Shown here: in pieces, positions 31,417 through 41,338 of the stretch
Layout of the letters: every line of letters begins with the position of its first letter
Position numbering within the stretch: position 1 is the first letter of the stretch
Assembly: GCA_004835665.1 (NCBI GenBank)
Contig: RBKR01000003.1
Span: 1,488,001 to 1,552,000, forward strand
Source: Phoma sp. XZ068
Taxonomy: Eukaryota > Ascomycota > Dothideomycetes > Pleosporales > Didymellaceae
Direction: 5' to 3'
Length of the DNA stretch: 64,000 nt
Notes under the pieces: model-generated
What the model was told of the DNA's origin: nothing
Seen by the model: only the letters and a program-made list of their open reading frames with translations
Database searches by the model: none
Program-made: the position numbers and the translations under genes

Positions 31417-33036
31417 ATGACCGCTCCATTTATATTAGATCGACCTACCACCGCGGGTGCTTCTGCCATGGTCGCCATGTTCGCCTGGGTCATCTTCCTG
31501 CTCTACGATCTGCGTGGTCGACCTCATCCGCCATCGTTACGCAAGCGTAAAGGCATGTTCTGCCACGTCATTCCTGCTGCCGTCTTCTTTGGTACCTCCA
31601 TCTTCGCCCAATGCTCCACCGACTACTATCTAGTCTGGTTTGGCTTCCTCCTCGTCTTCCGGTACTGGCGAACACTCGTGCAGGTCTACTACTGGACGCA
31701 GTACAAGCCCACTCTTCCAACAGGTAATGACAAGTTCAAGACGTCCGACTGCACTGTCATCTGCGCTACCCTCGGTCCTGAGGATAACTTGGTGTTCGAT
31801 GAGCTGACGGCGTCTATATTGGTTAACAAGCCTGCTGCTCTGATCTTCGCTTGCAACACCATCAAGGCGGCTAATGACGTTCGCAAGTTCCTCGAGGAGT
31901 TTCGTCGTTGGTTTGAAGCAGGCAACACACGCTACCAGCGTGCTTACAACATTCCCGGCTTCCCCATCGATAAGTTCACCGATATAAGTGTCGAGGACAT
32001 CGGAGTGTCTAACAAGCGCCAGCAGATTGTCGCTGGTCTCAAGCACGTCAAGACTGCGATCACCATCTCCGTCGACGACACTGCTATCTGGACACCCAAC
32101 TGGCTCGCCTGCTCTCTCCCCGCCTTCAACGACGATAAGGTTGGTCTCGTAGGTACCCGCAAGTGGGTCAAGCAGCTCCCACGCTACATCGACCTGAACG
32201 CAGGCTACCTGATGAACATCTGGAACCAATACTACTCCGGCTTCTGGAACGCCATGGGCGGCGTCTACCTGATCCGCCACAACTTCGAGATCCGCTCCAT
32301 GAACTGTGCAGATGGCGGCGTCTTCTGCGTCTCCGCCCGCTCAAACTTGATTCGTACCGCAATCGTGCAAAACAACAAGTTCTACCACGCCTTCACAAAC
32401 GAGTACGTTCTCCCCCTCGGCACCTGGTTTAGAGGCTTCGGCCCCCTCAGCGCTGACGATGATAACTTTGTGACTCGGTACGTGATCAACAACGGGTGGT
32501 CCATCAAAGTTCAATGTGCAGAAAACACGACCATGACGACAGTGCTAGGTATGTACCCTCAAGGCTTCAAATTCCGCTCGCAGTGCGCACGCTGGTCGCG
32601 CTCTACATTCCGACAGAACCCACTCGCCCTCTTCGCAGACCGCACCGTCTGGTCCAAATGGCCGCTGTCAACATGGGTGACGTACCTGCCCTGGCTGTAC
32701 AACGCAGCTGCCTTCTGGGACTGCCTAGCGATCTACATGCTAACCAAGAGCAACATGTACGCTTCCTCTAGCCACCCTCGGCTCATATTACTGGCATTCG
32801 TGTACGTCTTCCAGGTGACCAAACTCGTTAAGACGCATGAGTGGTGGGTTGCGCACCCCGTGGATTTCCTGCTGTACTTTGTTATCCCCGCGTACCCGCT
32901 GTTTACGTACTATCACTCGTTCAAGAAGGTGTATACGGCGCTTACGTTCTGGAATACGGAGTGGTCTGGACGTGCGAATCTGCCGCCGCCGGAGAAGCAC
33001 GTGTTGTTGACGGAGACGCGTGAGAAGGAGGAGTAA
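31417..33036 (+). CDS. membrane family 2 glycosyltransferase (ZtGT2-like)
   Basis: An intronless 539-residue processive-type polysaccharide synthase in the cellulose/hyaluronan synthase superfamily. Membrane segments lie near residues 15-30 and 46-85, with several more after residue 410. Between them is the cytosolic catalytic domain with VDD (Asp220-Asp221), ADDDNF (Asp347-349) and QCARW (389-393), matching the D, D, D, QxxRW signature. It closely recalls the conserved fungal GT2 needed for hyphal growth on solid surfaces in Zymoseptoria and Fusarium; orthology is from memory and would need a tree. The product polymer is unknown. The gene ends convergently with the F-box gene. Confidence 0.88.
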   Translation: MTAPFILDRPTTAGASAMVAMFAWVIFLLYDLRGRPHPPSLRKRKGMFCHVIPAAVFFGTSIFAQCSTDYYLVWFGFLLVFRYWRTLVQVYYWTQYKPTLPTGNDKFKTSDCTVICATLGPEDNLVFDELTASILVNKPAALIFACNTIKAANDVRKFLEEFRRWFEAGNTRYQRAYNIPGFPIDKFTDISVEDIGVSNKRQQIVAGLKHVKTAITISVDDTAIWTPNWLACSLPAFNDDKVGLVGTRKWVKQLPRYIDLNAGYLMNIWNQYYSGFWNAMGGVYLIRHNFEIRSMNCADGGVFCVSARSNLIRTAIVQNNKFYHAFTNEYVLPLGTWFRGFGPLSADDDNFVTRYVINNGWSIKVQCAENTTMTTVLGMYPQGFKFRSQCARWSRSTFRQNPLALFADRTVWSKWPLSTWVTYLPWLYNAAAFWDCLAIYMLTKSNMYASSSHPRLILLAFVYVFQVTKLVKTHEWWVAHPVDFLLYFVIPAYPLFTYYHSFKKVYTALTFWNTEWSGRANLPPPEKHVLLTETREKEE

Positions 33037-33445
33037 GTGGTCCTTCTGTAGTCATGGTTCTCGACTGTTGCGTGGAAAGGTCTCTTCCCATACCACGCTT
33101 TGCGTCTCTATTCTTTTCCCACCTGGATGACGACTGTATTATCTTTTGTCTTGTCTTTAGCGTGCACGGAAGGAGATATTTACCTTCCCTAAATCTTGCA
33201 TGGTCGGGCGTTGTAAAGAAATCGTTGAATAGATGATCGCAGGCTCCAGTTATGTTGTGAGCAATGCCTTAATCGATACACCTACGCTCGTCAACCAGCA
33301 ATTCATATGTACAACCACATCTCCAAATGGTGAATTCATTATATTCCATGCCTAACAAGTCGCTACAAGAACTTAAAACAACCAATCAACACCCCCATCC
33401 AATCCTTCCAGCAAAATATTCATCATTGAAAGCTCATACTCATCA
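33037..33445. other. convergent 3' region
   Basis: 409 bp between the stops of the glycosyltransferase (plus) and the F-box gene (minus). AT-rich toward the F-box side, with no coding or RNA feature recognised. Confidence 0.5.
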
Positions 33446-35911
33446 TCAAAACCACTGTCTACTCTCCATCTTGGACCACCACCGCCCCTTCTCCATTTCC
33501 TCCCTGGGCCCCACAAACTCCAACACCTGATCGTCCCTGCCGACCCTGATATCCAGATCGAAAATATCATTCGCAACCCTCCGCTCCTCTCTCGCGCCCA
33601 GACAAAAACTCGCTCGGATTCTCACGCCGCCCTCCCTCGCCTTAGCTGCTGGACTCAAAAATGGCCCAAGGTCGTGCGCGACACGATACGCAAGTGCTGA
33701 GGGCGTGAACCGTGTTTTCAGCGCGACGGCCCAGCGGTTGAACTCCTGACGCGGCGCAATAGGGTTGGGTGCTGGCATCATGGCGCCGTCGACTGGGTGT
33801 TCGCGCTCCGGGCTGCGTGGGGGTGTGACGACGACAAGGGCGGTGCTGGAAGGTGATCGAGTGTCCATCCAGCTCTGTATGATTTCCAAGTCCCGGTACG
33901 CGTCCTCGAAGAAGGTCAGCAGCCAGAAACTCACCACAATCTGACGGAGGTTGTGGTACTGCATGAGCGGGGCGAGAAGGGGTGTGGTGTCTGGTGTGAA
34001 GTATGAGAGGATCGGGCAGCCGTTGTAGCCGCAGATCTTGAGTTCTTGTATTGTGGAGGCATGGTGGAGTGCGAGAGTGTGGAGGAGAGGTGGTTCAGCA
34101 GACCAGCCAAATTCTGGGACGAAGACAAAATCAGAGGGGATGCAGGGGCGTCGTCTGTATGCGGCGAGCATGCCGGCACTGTCTTCTTCCTCGAGGTCCC
34201 AGGCGAAGTCTGTGGTGTGGCCGAGGTCGAGGGCTTTCAAGCGCGATCCCCCGGCGCCCCAGGTGTTACCCACTGGGAAGGAGACGCCGATGAAGACAAT
34301 CTTTTGGAGGGGACAATAGTGTAGGGCCCTCAAGATCTCACGCTTTTCATCTCGCGGGATTCCGCCTTCCAGTTTGATCTGTTTGACTTTTCGCATGTGG
34401 GGAGCGAATTCTGCAATGAATCTCCTTCGCCGGATGCGTTGGTGAGTGGCTTCAACAGAACTAGTGTTGTCAGTCGTGGGTTCTCCGTTGCCGGCATAAT
34501 ATGTATCGAGGCGCAGGTCGGTCAAGACCATCGCCAGATGTGCGATTAAACTTCGACACCTGCTTTGGTTCTCCACAGAAGGTCTAGTATGGTTGTAGAA
34601 CTTGTCAAGCGGCCACGCAAGGCACTTGATCTTCGGATGTGCTTCCATAAACGTAAGGAAAGTATCTTCAAGGAGGAACACATCATTTGGAAGCTTGGTC
34701 AGTGGCAGCACGGCGTTGCGCATCTGGAAGGCGACTAGATGTGGGAACCTCATTGCAGCGAGCTCCTTCAGGAACTCACTTGAACCATCATATGCGTCAT
34801 CTTGCTCCTTTTGGCGCCAGAGTATCCAGTCCAGGTCAAGTCGGGTCAGGGTCGACTGTGAGAATTGGAATAGCCATTGCATGGGAGGTATTGGTATCGA
34901 TGGTGTCCTGGAATCTGTGTCGACAGGCAGATCATTCACAAATTCCTCTATCCCTGGAAGCTCTGCCCATATCATTTGGTCGAAAGCTCTTCCCAACGCT
35001 GTCATCGCTTCCGGCGTGGGCGTCATTAGCTGGATCGGCAGCTCCTTCCGTGAAAACTCGACTGTCGTCCCAACCCACGCGCCTGCCCCATTGTGTATCT
35101 GAAAGTAATGGCCTCCACGAGCAAGTTTCATGTTGAACCATTCCATTTCATGGCTGCTCCCAGTGGTCAATGCTTCTGCTCTGAGGCGCCGTAAGCGGAC
35201 AGATTCCAGACCAGTTGTGTTTATAGGGCCGAGGAAGTTGACGTTCCTAATGTCAAAGGCGCAGCTTTCCAGCCATAGCTTGCGAAGCGGAACCAGCCGC
35301 GGTCGCCCATGGTCGAGAAAGCCGGAGAGAAGCGCAGTCGTGAGGCGCCAATGTCCGTATACGATGCGCAGAGTGTGCACGTTGACCAGGTTGCGAATGG
35401 CAGCCTTGAGCAACTTATGAAGTCGCCAATCCGTGGAGAGATTGCTGGCGTCGAAGTGGATCCGCGGGAGCTCGGTGAATATATTGGGCGTTGGCAGGTG
35501 GCAGCGGTGCGTGAGCGTCTGGACCTTGGAAGCTAGGGTGGGGTTCGTGGCAAGGATGTACAGCTTCTCGATGATGGGGGTATCGTCGTGTTCGTCCGAC
35601 TCGTGAATGCCATGGTCGCCAAACGGCACGTCAGGAAACTGGTTCGAGTGCCGTGTCCGTTGGTCCGCCAGACAGACATTCTGCCACAGAAGGTCGGTCG
35701 CATGGCGGTGCAGGGTGTGCGAGGCGAGGGCGGTCCTCTTGAGATCGGAGGTCTTGAGGTGGCATAATACGAGCTGCAGCAGCTCCTCGGGAAGGTTCTC
35801 AAGCTTGTACACGTAGTTAGCGCCTACATGGGCGGGAGTGCAACTGCACATGGCAGCGCAAGGGAGACGCACTGGGCTTCCCGCCGCGCCCGGCGCACCG
35901 ATTGTGGTCAT
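33446..35911 (-). CDS. F-box protein
   Basis: An intronless 821-residue protein. An F-box is present at about residues 37-81 (LENLPEELLQLVLCHLKTSD onward to LLWQNVCL), which should bind Skp1 and bring substrates to an SCF ubiquitin ligase. Downstream, degenerate leucine-containing segments such as LRKLWLESCAF and LKALDLGHT recall loose LRR-like repeats typical of large F-box families in Pezizomycotina. The C-terminus, from about residue 700, has no recognised domain. Start ATG 35909-35911. Substrates are unknown. The E2-like gene lies 478 bp upstream in the same orientation. Confidence 0.85.
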   Translation of the reverse strand: MTTIGAPGAAGSPVRLPCAAMCSCTPAHVGANYVYKLENLPEELLQLVLCHLKTSDLKRTALASHTLHRHATDLLWQNVCLADQRTRHSNQFPDVPFGDHGIHESDEHDDTPIIEKLYILATNPTLASKVQTLTHRCHLPTPNIFTELPRIHFDASNLSTDWRLHKLLKAAIRNLVNVHTLRIVYGHWRLTTALLSGFLDHGRPRLVPLRKLWLESCAFDIRNVNFLGPINTTGLESVRLRRLRAEALTTGSSHEMEWFNMKLARGGHYFQIHNGAGAWVGTTVEFSRKELPIQLMTPTPEAMTALGRAFDQMIWAELPGIEEFVNDLPVDTDSRTPSIPIPPMQWLFQFSQSTLTRLDLDWILWRQKEQDDAYDGSSEFLKELAAMRFPHLVAFQMRNAVLPLTKLPNDVFLLEDTFLTFMEAHPKIKCLAWPLDKFYNHTRPSVENQSRCRSLIAHLAMVLTDLRLDTYYAGNGEPTTDNTSSVEATHQRIRRRRFIAEFAPHMRKVKQIKLEGGIPRDEKREILRALHYCPLQKIVFIGVSFPVGNTWGAGGSRLKALDLGHTTDFAWDLEEEDSAGMLAAYRRRPCIPSDFVFVPEFGWSAEPPLLHTLALHHASTIQELKICGYNGCPILSYFTPDTTPLLAPLMQYHNLRQIVVSFWLLTFFEDAYRDLEIIQSWMDTRSPSSTALVVVTPPRSPEREHPVDGAMMPAPNPIAPRQEFNRWAVALKTRFTPSALAYRVAHDLGPFLSPAAKAREGGVRIRASFCLGAREERRVANDIFDLDIRVGRDDQVLEFVGPREEMEKGRWWSKMESRQWF

Positions 35912-36389
35912 GACGTTGCACTTGGGCGAGTCCAGGCGTGCATCTTGCAGGACGGATCGGGAAGGAATGCGCGTGCAGGCTGGATATCAAAGCGGAGCCT
36001 GGTGGTGAATGCAAGGCTGATGTCATGGGTAAGCTGTGGGGGCCTTCATGTGCGCCAGCCTGAGTTCCCCGCGGATTCAACTTCATGTGCCCCACTTGGA
36101 CGACGCGCCAACGACCGACATCACGCGTTTCGACTTTCATTCTCCACAGTGCCACAAAAACTCACTGAAATGTGGAGCTACTCCCGTTCCTAGGATCTGA
36201 TGCATTGGCATATCCACCTTGACCCAGGCTCGCGGTTTCTTCATAAGCAATGTTTTGGTTGTGCCATTTTTCTTCTGCTCTCCATGGTCAATTCCATTGT
36301 ATATCGAGGCCGGTGTAGCTTGTTCTGCGCAACACAGAATGTTCATGGACGTATAGCATCCGGTACCATTTGGATGAGGGGGATGAACT
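35912..36389. other. intergenic region between E2-like and F-box genes
   Basis: 478 bp, the 3' flank of the E2-like gene and promoter of the F-box gene, both minus. Nothing distinctive was recognised. Confidence 0.5.
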
Positions 36390-39347
36390 TCACACCATTG
36401 GGTTTCCGCTTCCACCTCGTCCACCTTGCCCGCCACGTCCGCCACGCCCGCCGCGCCCACCACGCTGCGCTTTATCGTCACCATCACCAAGCCCCCTGCC
36501 AATGTCATTCGTGGTTCCATGGAAGGGGTCGTGTGGGAATGCCGGAGTTGAGCTAGCTCCTCCACGGCCAAGCCAATTCAAGATACCACGACCACGACCA
36601 CGACCACGACCCCTTCCAAGCTCAGATCCGCCTGACGGTGCTAATGGAGCACCGCCTAACCCTGCGCCGAGCATATGTCCTCGTCCGTGAAACTTGTAGC
36701 TAGGATGATGTGTCGAACGACCGCTGTACCCGCCCCGCGGTTGTACTGCTGGCGGACCAAATATCTTGCTGTCATCATCCACATCCTTGTTGTCTTCCAT
36801 GTTTTCGTCGTCATCGAAGCCAGAATCAGCTGGATACAGTCCAAGGAATGAAGAGAGTGTGCTGAAAGCTGATTGTGGGATAAGGTTTTCCGCCATCTCA
36901 GCCTCTGAACCTTCGACGCGCGCTTTCTTCGGTTGGGGTTCGACGTCTTCTTGTGGGAGCTCTGGAAGCCCAACAGTTGCACCATACTTCTGCAGGTGTT
37001 GGTGCAGTTGAGGGAGTGTCTTGCTGTAGCCAGTCTCACGGCCCCCGCCATGCATGTCTTGCACGTAATCTGGCAGTCCGGAAGGCATAGCACGTCCTCC
37101 AGGCGTATACTTCTTGCTCCATTCAATGACAGTGCGCAGGATTGTATCCGCATTGGACATGAAGTGCTGTTTAACGACATCTTCCCAGATTTGCGGCACC
37201 TTCTCCAACCAGCTGAGCATCGCAAAGTTAACAGTCAGCTCACAGAGCCTGCGATTGTAGGCATCAGAGGCCATGTTGGTATGGTTACTGCCATAATTGC
37301 GTTCCCTGCCTGGTTCGTTGTACCATGGCTGTTCACAAAACACCATAGCCTGAAGGGAGACCAAGATCTGAAGCAGTGTTGATTCTCCAGGCTTCCAAGG
37401 CTCTCCTGGCCAAGTGCCTAGTAAGGATAGGCAAACTTTACCGTCAGCATACAGGTTTGGGTTGATCGCATATAATCCACCTGCTGTTCCTTTGAACGAG
37501 ACCAGCGGTGGTACGACCGGATACTCTACGGGGCAGTATATGTCGAATTCGAAGATGCCGTTCTCGTATGGCGTATCTCCAGGACCGACGATAGCGCACT
37601 TCATCACGTCTATTCGAGACTCCCCATGTCGGACGAAAATATTGGGTGGAAGACTGGTCTTCAGTACATTGATCTCGGAGACCAAGCGTTTGAAGCGTCC
37701 TGGGGCTGAGCGAAACTGCGCTTTTGCCTTCGTAGCAAACGCATGTGAGGCGCATATTTGACTATCAGTAACATCACTGATAGCAGGTACTTCTCCAGCG
37801 GAGATAGTCGGCGTACCGCACTTGGTGTCTTCTTCTTTGGGCGTCGAGATGTGTGCTGAGAGGCTCTTCCATAAATCCGATATCTTACGGCAAAGGATGA
37901 GGAGCTCTAGATCGCTTCCTCCACCGGAGACCGTTTTGTGATGCTTGGCGGTTTTCAGCAGCAGATCACTGAGTTTGCTCAGTTCGTGGAAATTATCAGC
38001 AATGGATGGAGCTGTTCCCTGTAGTGCAGCTTCAACGCGACAGTACGTTTGCGTGAGCAAATTGCATTGCTCAGGTAGCTGCGGTTTCCCCGAGAGGATT
38101 ATCAAATCGGCCGTGGTGTTGTGCATACTGATGACTTGCACAAAATCGAAAAGTGCGTGATAGATTGCCTTCCGCAAAAACACATCGTCGAGAGAATCGT
38201 TGCGCAATAAGTCTCCACAAAACCCCAAGATTTTACTCTCCAAGAGCATGTCTGTGATGGTCCCTGGCGGCTCTAAGTCGAAAGAGTGGCCGCGGTCAAG
38301 AGACGGAAGCAGATGCTGAAGTAGGCTCAGGATTGTCGTTGCTAGTCGGTCCAAGGCTTGTTCTGCGTCCAAAACCTGTGATCTGGCGTCGGAGATGGTT
38401 CTACCAGAGACTTCTGTTCTGATGCGGCTGTTCTTCGTCATCAGGAACTCTGGATACACTTCGTCGACAAACGCATCGAAATCCTCTGGGTAAGCATCGG
38501 ATTTGCCAACATCCACTGGCGGATTGTAAGCCGAGTAATGGCCGTTGCCGCCGTAACCAATGCCGCTATGTTGAACTGGGTGACCGATCTTTGCCTTCCC
38601 TTTGCCCTTACCCAAGATATTTGTTTGAAGCTGAATTTTTTTCTTCGCCGCATCCTCCTCCTGCTCGATCTTGACTTTAGTATCGCAATAATAGATGTCG
38701 AAACCACAGAGCAGAAGCCAGATCAGCAATAGCCGACCGTTATTGCAACACCATGATACTGAGTGGTCTCCAACGATGGCCAGGGATCGTTCCGAGTTAG
38801 CGGTAGATGGACACGCGATGCAAGATGACAACCCACAGCCTTTGCATGCGAGAAACGATGAGAGTCTGCATCTATCCTCATACCATCCCTCCAGGAGCGT
38901 CCTCACGTCTGATTCACACTTAAGGAGATTGTCGCCGCAGCGAGAGCACTTGCTCGCCTTCACGTAGTCTTGGAAGTCCAAAAGCGATTTGAATGTCTGT
39001 CCAGCAGATATGTCCGTCTCGATGAACGTGGCCGTACTTTTATGGGCTGGCGCTTGACGCGCAGATGCGTGAGACGAGTCCGCTTCATGTTTGAGGGACC
39101 AGTATGTTGGGGCACTAGCTTTAGTCTGTTCTCGGTCTCTGAATTGCACCACTACAGGCTCGTCAGAGTTGTCGTCGATATCAGCTTGCCGATTTGCAGC
39201 TGCCGCAGCTGGCTCTGCGTGCCCACCTAGGTCTCTGTACATCTCACCAGACAACATCAAGGTGCGCTGCAATTCCGTCTCTTCGTCCTTGGAGAAGTCT
39301 GGGGAGGGAGACTGACGATGGCGGTCGCGTTCCCGTTCGTCGCTCAT
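36390..39347 (-). CDS. large ubiquitin-conjugating enzyme, BIRC6/UBE2O-like, with Cys-rich N-region and RG tail
   Basis: An intronless 985-residue protein. The UBC fold lies at about residues 555-720: VRHGESRIDVMKCAIVGPGD, then YPVVPPLVSFKG, then INPNLYADGKVCLSLLGTWP, with Cys639 as the probable thioester cysteine. The INPN in place of HPN and the long GTWPGEPW loop match the BIRC6/UBE2O group of giant E2 enzymes. At residues 134-221 is a cluster of twelve Cys (134, 137, 144, 160, 168, 171, 176, 179, 200, 201, 214, 221) spaced like a zinc-binding ring or in-between-ring fold, interrupted by a hydrophobic run (LLLIWLLLCG). The end, from about 925, is RG/RGG-rich, as in RNA-binding proteins. 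Start ATG 39345-39347. An E2, possibly with its own E3-like element, is inferred; the partners are unknown. Confidence 0.85.
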   Translation of the reverse strand: MSDERERDRHRQSPSPDFSKDEETELQRTLMLSGEMYRDLGGHAEPAAAAANRQADIDDNSDEPVVVQFRDREQTKASAPTYWSLKHEADSSHASARQAPAHKSTATFIETDISAGQTFKSLLDFQDYVKASKCSRCGDNLLKCESDVRTLLEGWYEDRCRLSSFLACKGCGLSSCIACPSTANSERSLAIVGDHSVSWCCNNGRLLLIWLLLCGFDIYYCDTKVKIEQEEDAAKKKIQLQTNILGKGKGKAKIGHPVQHSGIGYGGNGHYSAYNPPVDVGKSDAYPEDFDAFVDEVYPEFLMTKNSRIRTEVSGRTISDARSQVLDAEQALDRLATTILSLLQHLLPSLDRGHSFDLEPPGTITDMLLESKILGFCGDLLRNDSLDDVFLRKAIYHALFDFVQVISMHNTTADLIILSGKPQLPEQCNLLTQTYCRVEAALQGTAPSIADNFHELSKLSDLLLKTAKHHKTVSGGGSDLELLILCRKISDLWKSLSAHISTPKEEDTKCGTPTISAGEVPAISDVTDSQICASHAFATKAKAQFRSAPGRFKRLVSEINVLKTSLPPNIFVRHGESRIDVMKCAIVGPGDTPYENGIFEFDIYCPVEYPVVPPLVSFKGTAGGLYAINPNLYADGKVCLSLLGTWPGEPWKPGESTLLQILVSLQAMVFCEQPWYNEPGRERNYGSNHTNMASDAYNRRLCELTVNFAMLSWLEKVPQIWEDVVKQHFMSNADTILRTVIEWSKKYTPGGRAMPSGLPDYVQDMHGGGRETGYSKTLPQLHQHLQKYGATVGLPELPQEDVEPQPKKARVEGSEAEMAENLIPQSAFSTLSSFLGLYPADSGFDDDENMEDNKDVDDDSKIFGPPAVQPRGGYSGRSTHHPSYKFHGRGHMLGAGLGGAPLAPSGGSELGRGRGRGRGRGILNWLGRGGASSTPAFPHDPFHGTTNDIGRGLGDGDDKAQRGGRGGRGGRGGQGGRGGSGNPMV
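36586..36612 (-). repeat. hexanucleotide repeat coding Arg-Gly
   Basis: Consecutive copies of a hexamer, ACCACG read on plus, encode the GRGRGRGRG run near the end of the E2-like protein. Such runs expand by slippage and may vary between strains. Confidence 0.75.
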
Positions 39348-40092
39348 AGCGGTGTTGTTGTGGTAACTGTGAATCGTGAAAATGGTGGCTGACCGAACAA
39401 GTAGATTTACAGGGTGAGATGCGTTGTCGGCGAGGCCCAGAGTCTTTTATTGCAGGTGACGGTGGACGAGGCTGCCTTCACTTCGACTTGCACCACGGGC
39501 CTTTTGTAGTGTTTGCACAAGGCTGAGCTTCACTGCATATCTCATTGGCGAGGTACACAGGTATTGCTGTGGATATTTAGCGAAGAATAGAAGTGAATGG
39601 TCGTTGTGCTCGAAGTGAACCACGGGAGTGTGCAACGCGGGGGCTTCCTATTGGAAGGCAGCAGCCAAGTCTTGAGGCTGAACCAGAAGGCAAGTGCATT
39701 GCAGCTCACGTGTTTGCCGGCGCCTGCTCCATGATTGGAGTTAGGTGAGACTGTACCACCCAAAAACGCACCAAAGATGTAATGTTACAGTTTCACAAGC
39801 AGATGAGGCAGTGGCAACACGGTGGATTCGGTGAATGAGGAAAAAGTGCAAGGCAGTCTACTTGCTTTGCGCCAAGCAAGCTGTGCCATAGGACAAGAGA
39901 AATTCTAAGAAAAAATTACCGGTATTGTGCATGTGCAATAACTTTAAGTTCAAGAGTGTTCAATTTCAGTTGTAGAAATCACGGGCACAAATCTTAGAGC
40001 ATTTGACGCAGGGGCGACACATTCAGTATCCAGTACACAAAAAGAAAAACTCATTTCTACGAGCACTCATCCCACAAGCCCTTCCATTTCCC
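39348..40092. other. intergenic region, no gene seen
   Basis: 745 bp between the start of the E2-like gene and the end of the small unknown gene, both minus. It should hold the E2 promoter. No motif of note was recognised. Confidence 0.5.
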
Positions 40093-40680
40093 TCATTGCT
40101 CCTCCACACCCTCAGTCTCATTCTCTTGAGGCTTAGGCACACCATACAGCACCCTCTGAAGCACCCCGACCTTCACATTCCCCACCTCTCCACCATCAAC
40201 GCAATCACCATACATCAAATCATATGTCGTGCCCACTTGCGGCTGTAGGGCTTTAGGAAGCGAGTACGGCCATGGTTTGAACCCATCAAGCTTAGATTTG
40301 GGAGTCAGTTGCTGGATATCGGTCGTCGACGGTGCTTGCCCAAACAGATCTGACATGGTCGACGTCGACGTCCGCCCAGCGCCCGACGAAACACCCAGTG
40401 ACAAGGCACTACTCAACAGCAGCGGATGCGTAGCCCCAGGATCAAAAGCAGAGTACGTGACCATTTGTACGACCACTCCATCACTGTCATCCTCATCTCC
40501 TTCTGTCGTCGGCAGCTTGAGGTCCTTGAAGTTGATTGTTGGCTCCCAGTCTGCTGTTCGCTGCTTGATTGCGTTGACGTTCAGAGAGTGGGAGAATACA
40601 ACGTGCGGCGTGGATGCAAGTGTTAGCGAGATACTGCGGCTGCGGGGCCGTTTGGCGATGTTGAGGGCGGTGTTTGACAT
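40093..40680 (-). CDS. hypothetical protein, 195 residues
   Basis: ATG at 40680-40678, single exon. I do not recognise it. It opens MSNTALNIAKRPRSRSISLT, basic and Ser-rich, has an acidic middle (TTEGDEDDSDG) and ends acidic (NETEGVEEQ). There is no signal peptide or membrane segment. Segments such as WEPTINFKDLKLPTTEG and KLDGFKPWPYSLPKALQPQ look like ordered, conserved sequence, and the frame is clean for its length, so a real gene is likely. It sits downstream of the 2235-residue gene in the same orientation. Confidence 0.6.
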   Translation of the reverse strand: MSNTALNIAKRPRSRSISLTLASTPHVVFSHSLNVNAIKQRTADWEPTINFKDLKLPTTEGDEDDSDGVVVQMVTYSAFDPGATHPLLLSSALSLGVSSGAGRTSTSTMSDLFGQAPSTTDIQQLTPKSKLDGFKPWPYSLPKALQPQVGTTYDLMYGDCVDGGEVGNVKVGVLQRVLYGVPKPQENETEGVEEQ

Positions 40681-41338
40681 TGTGAAGGATGTTGTGGAGG
40701 TACTCGGTGAGTTGATGTGAAATTCGTTATTCGACTTGGAGAGTTGAAGAATGGACGGGGCGAGATGATTAGAAAGAGGAATCGTTGAGTGAGATATATA
40801 TCTAATAGCAAAAATTATTCTTTTTCACTTCGCTTGGTCGAGTACCGTGGTTGTGTGCAGGCAGTTGCGCAAAGGAACACTCGACCTTTTACCAACGAGC
40901 GGGTTTTCCAGTTTTCACTTCGAGGCGAAAGAAACACTGGGTAATTCCAGAGTCATCAATACATCGATCAGTATGACTTGAGCCAATTAGAGATAATCTG
41001 ATGTTAGGTCTACGGTTGGCAGCCTATTTCGGACCGTGGTTGAAGGGACAGGGTCAGGCACGAATACATTGGAAAGTCAGGCGAAGCAAAGGCATGTCAG
41101 TCAGATGTGCACGTCTAAATTCAAAGATCTCAGTCATAGAAAGTTTATACAGAGAGGTATTACATAAAGCTAATAATGGAACGAATTCAATATAGATATG
41201 TGCGGAAAGGGAAGGGGTATCGAATCAAAAAACATGCTAACGATGCATCGCTAACATCGAAAAAACCAAAGGTTGTATATACAAGTGAGCAAGTATATGA
41301 CAACCCATGTAATATCATGAGTCTTGTGGGTTGCGCCT
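40681..41338. other. intergenic region, no gene seen
   Basis: 658 bp between the end of the 2235-residue gene and the start of the 195-residue gene, both minus. AT-rich toward 41100-41300; no supported feature. Confidence 0.5.
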
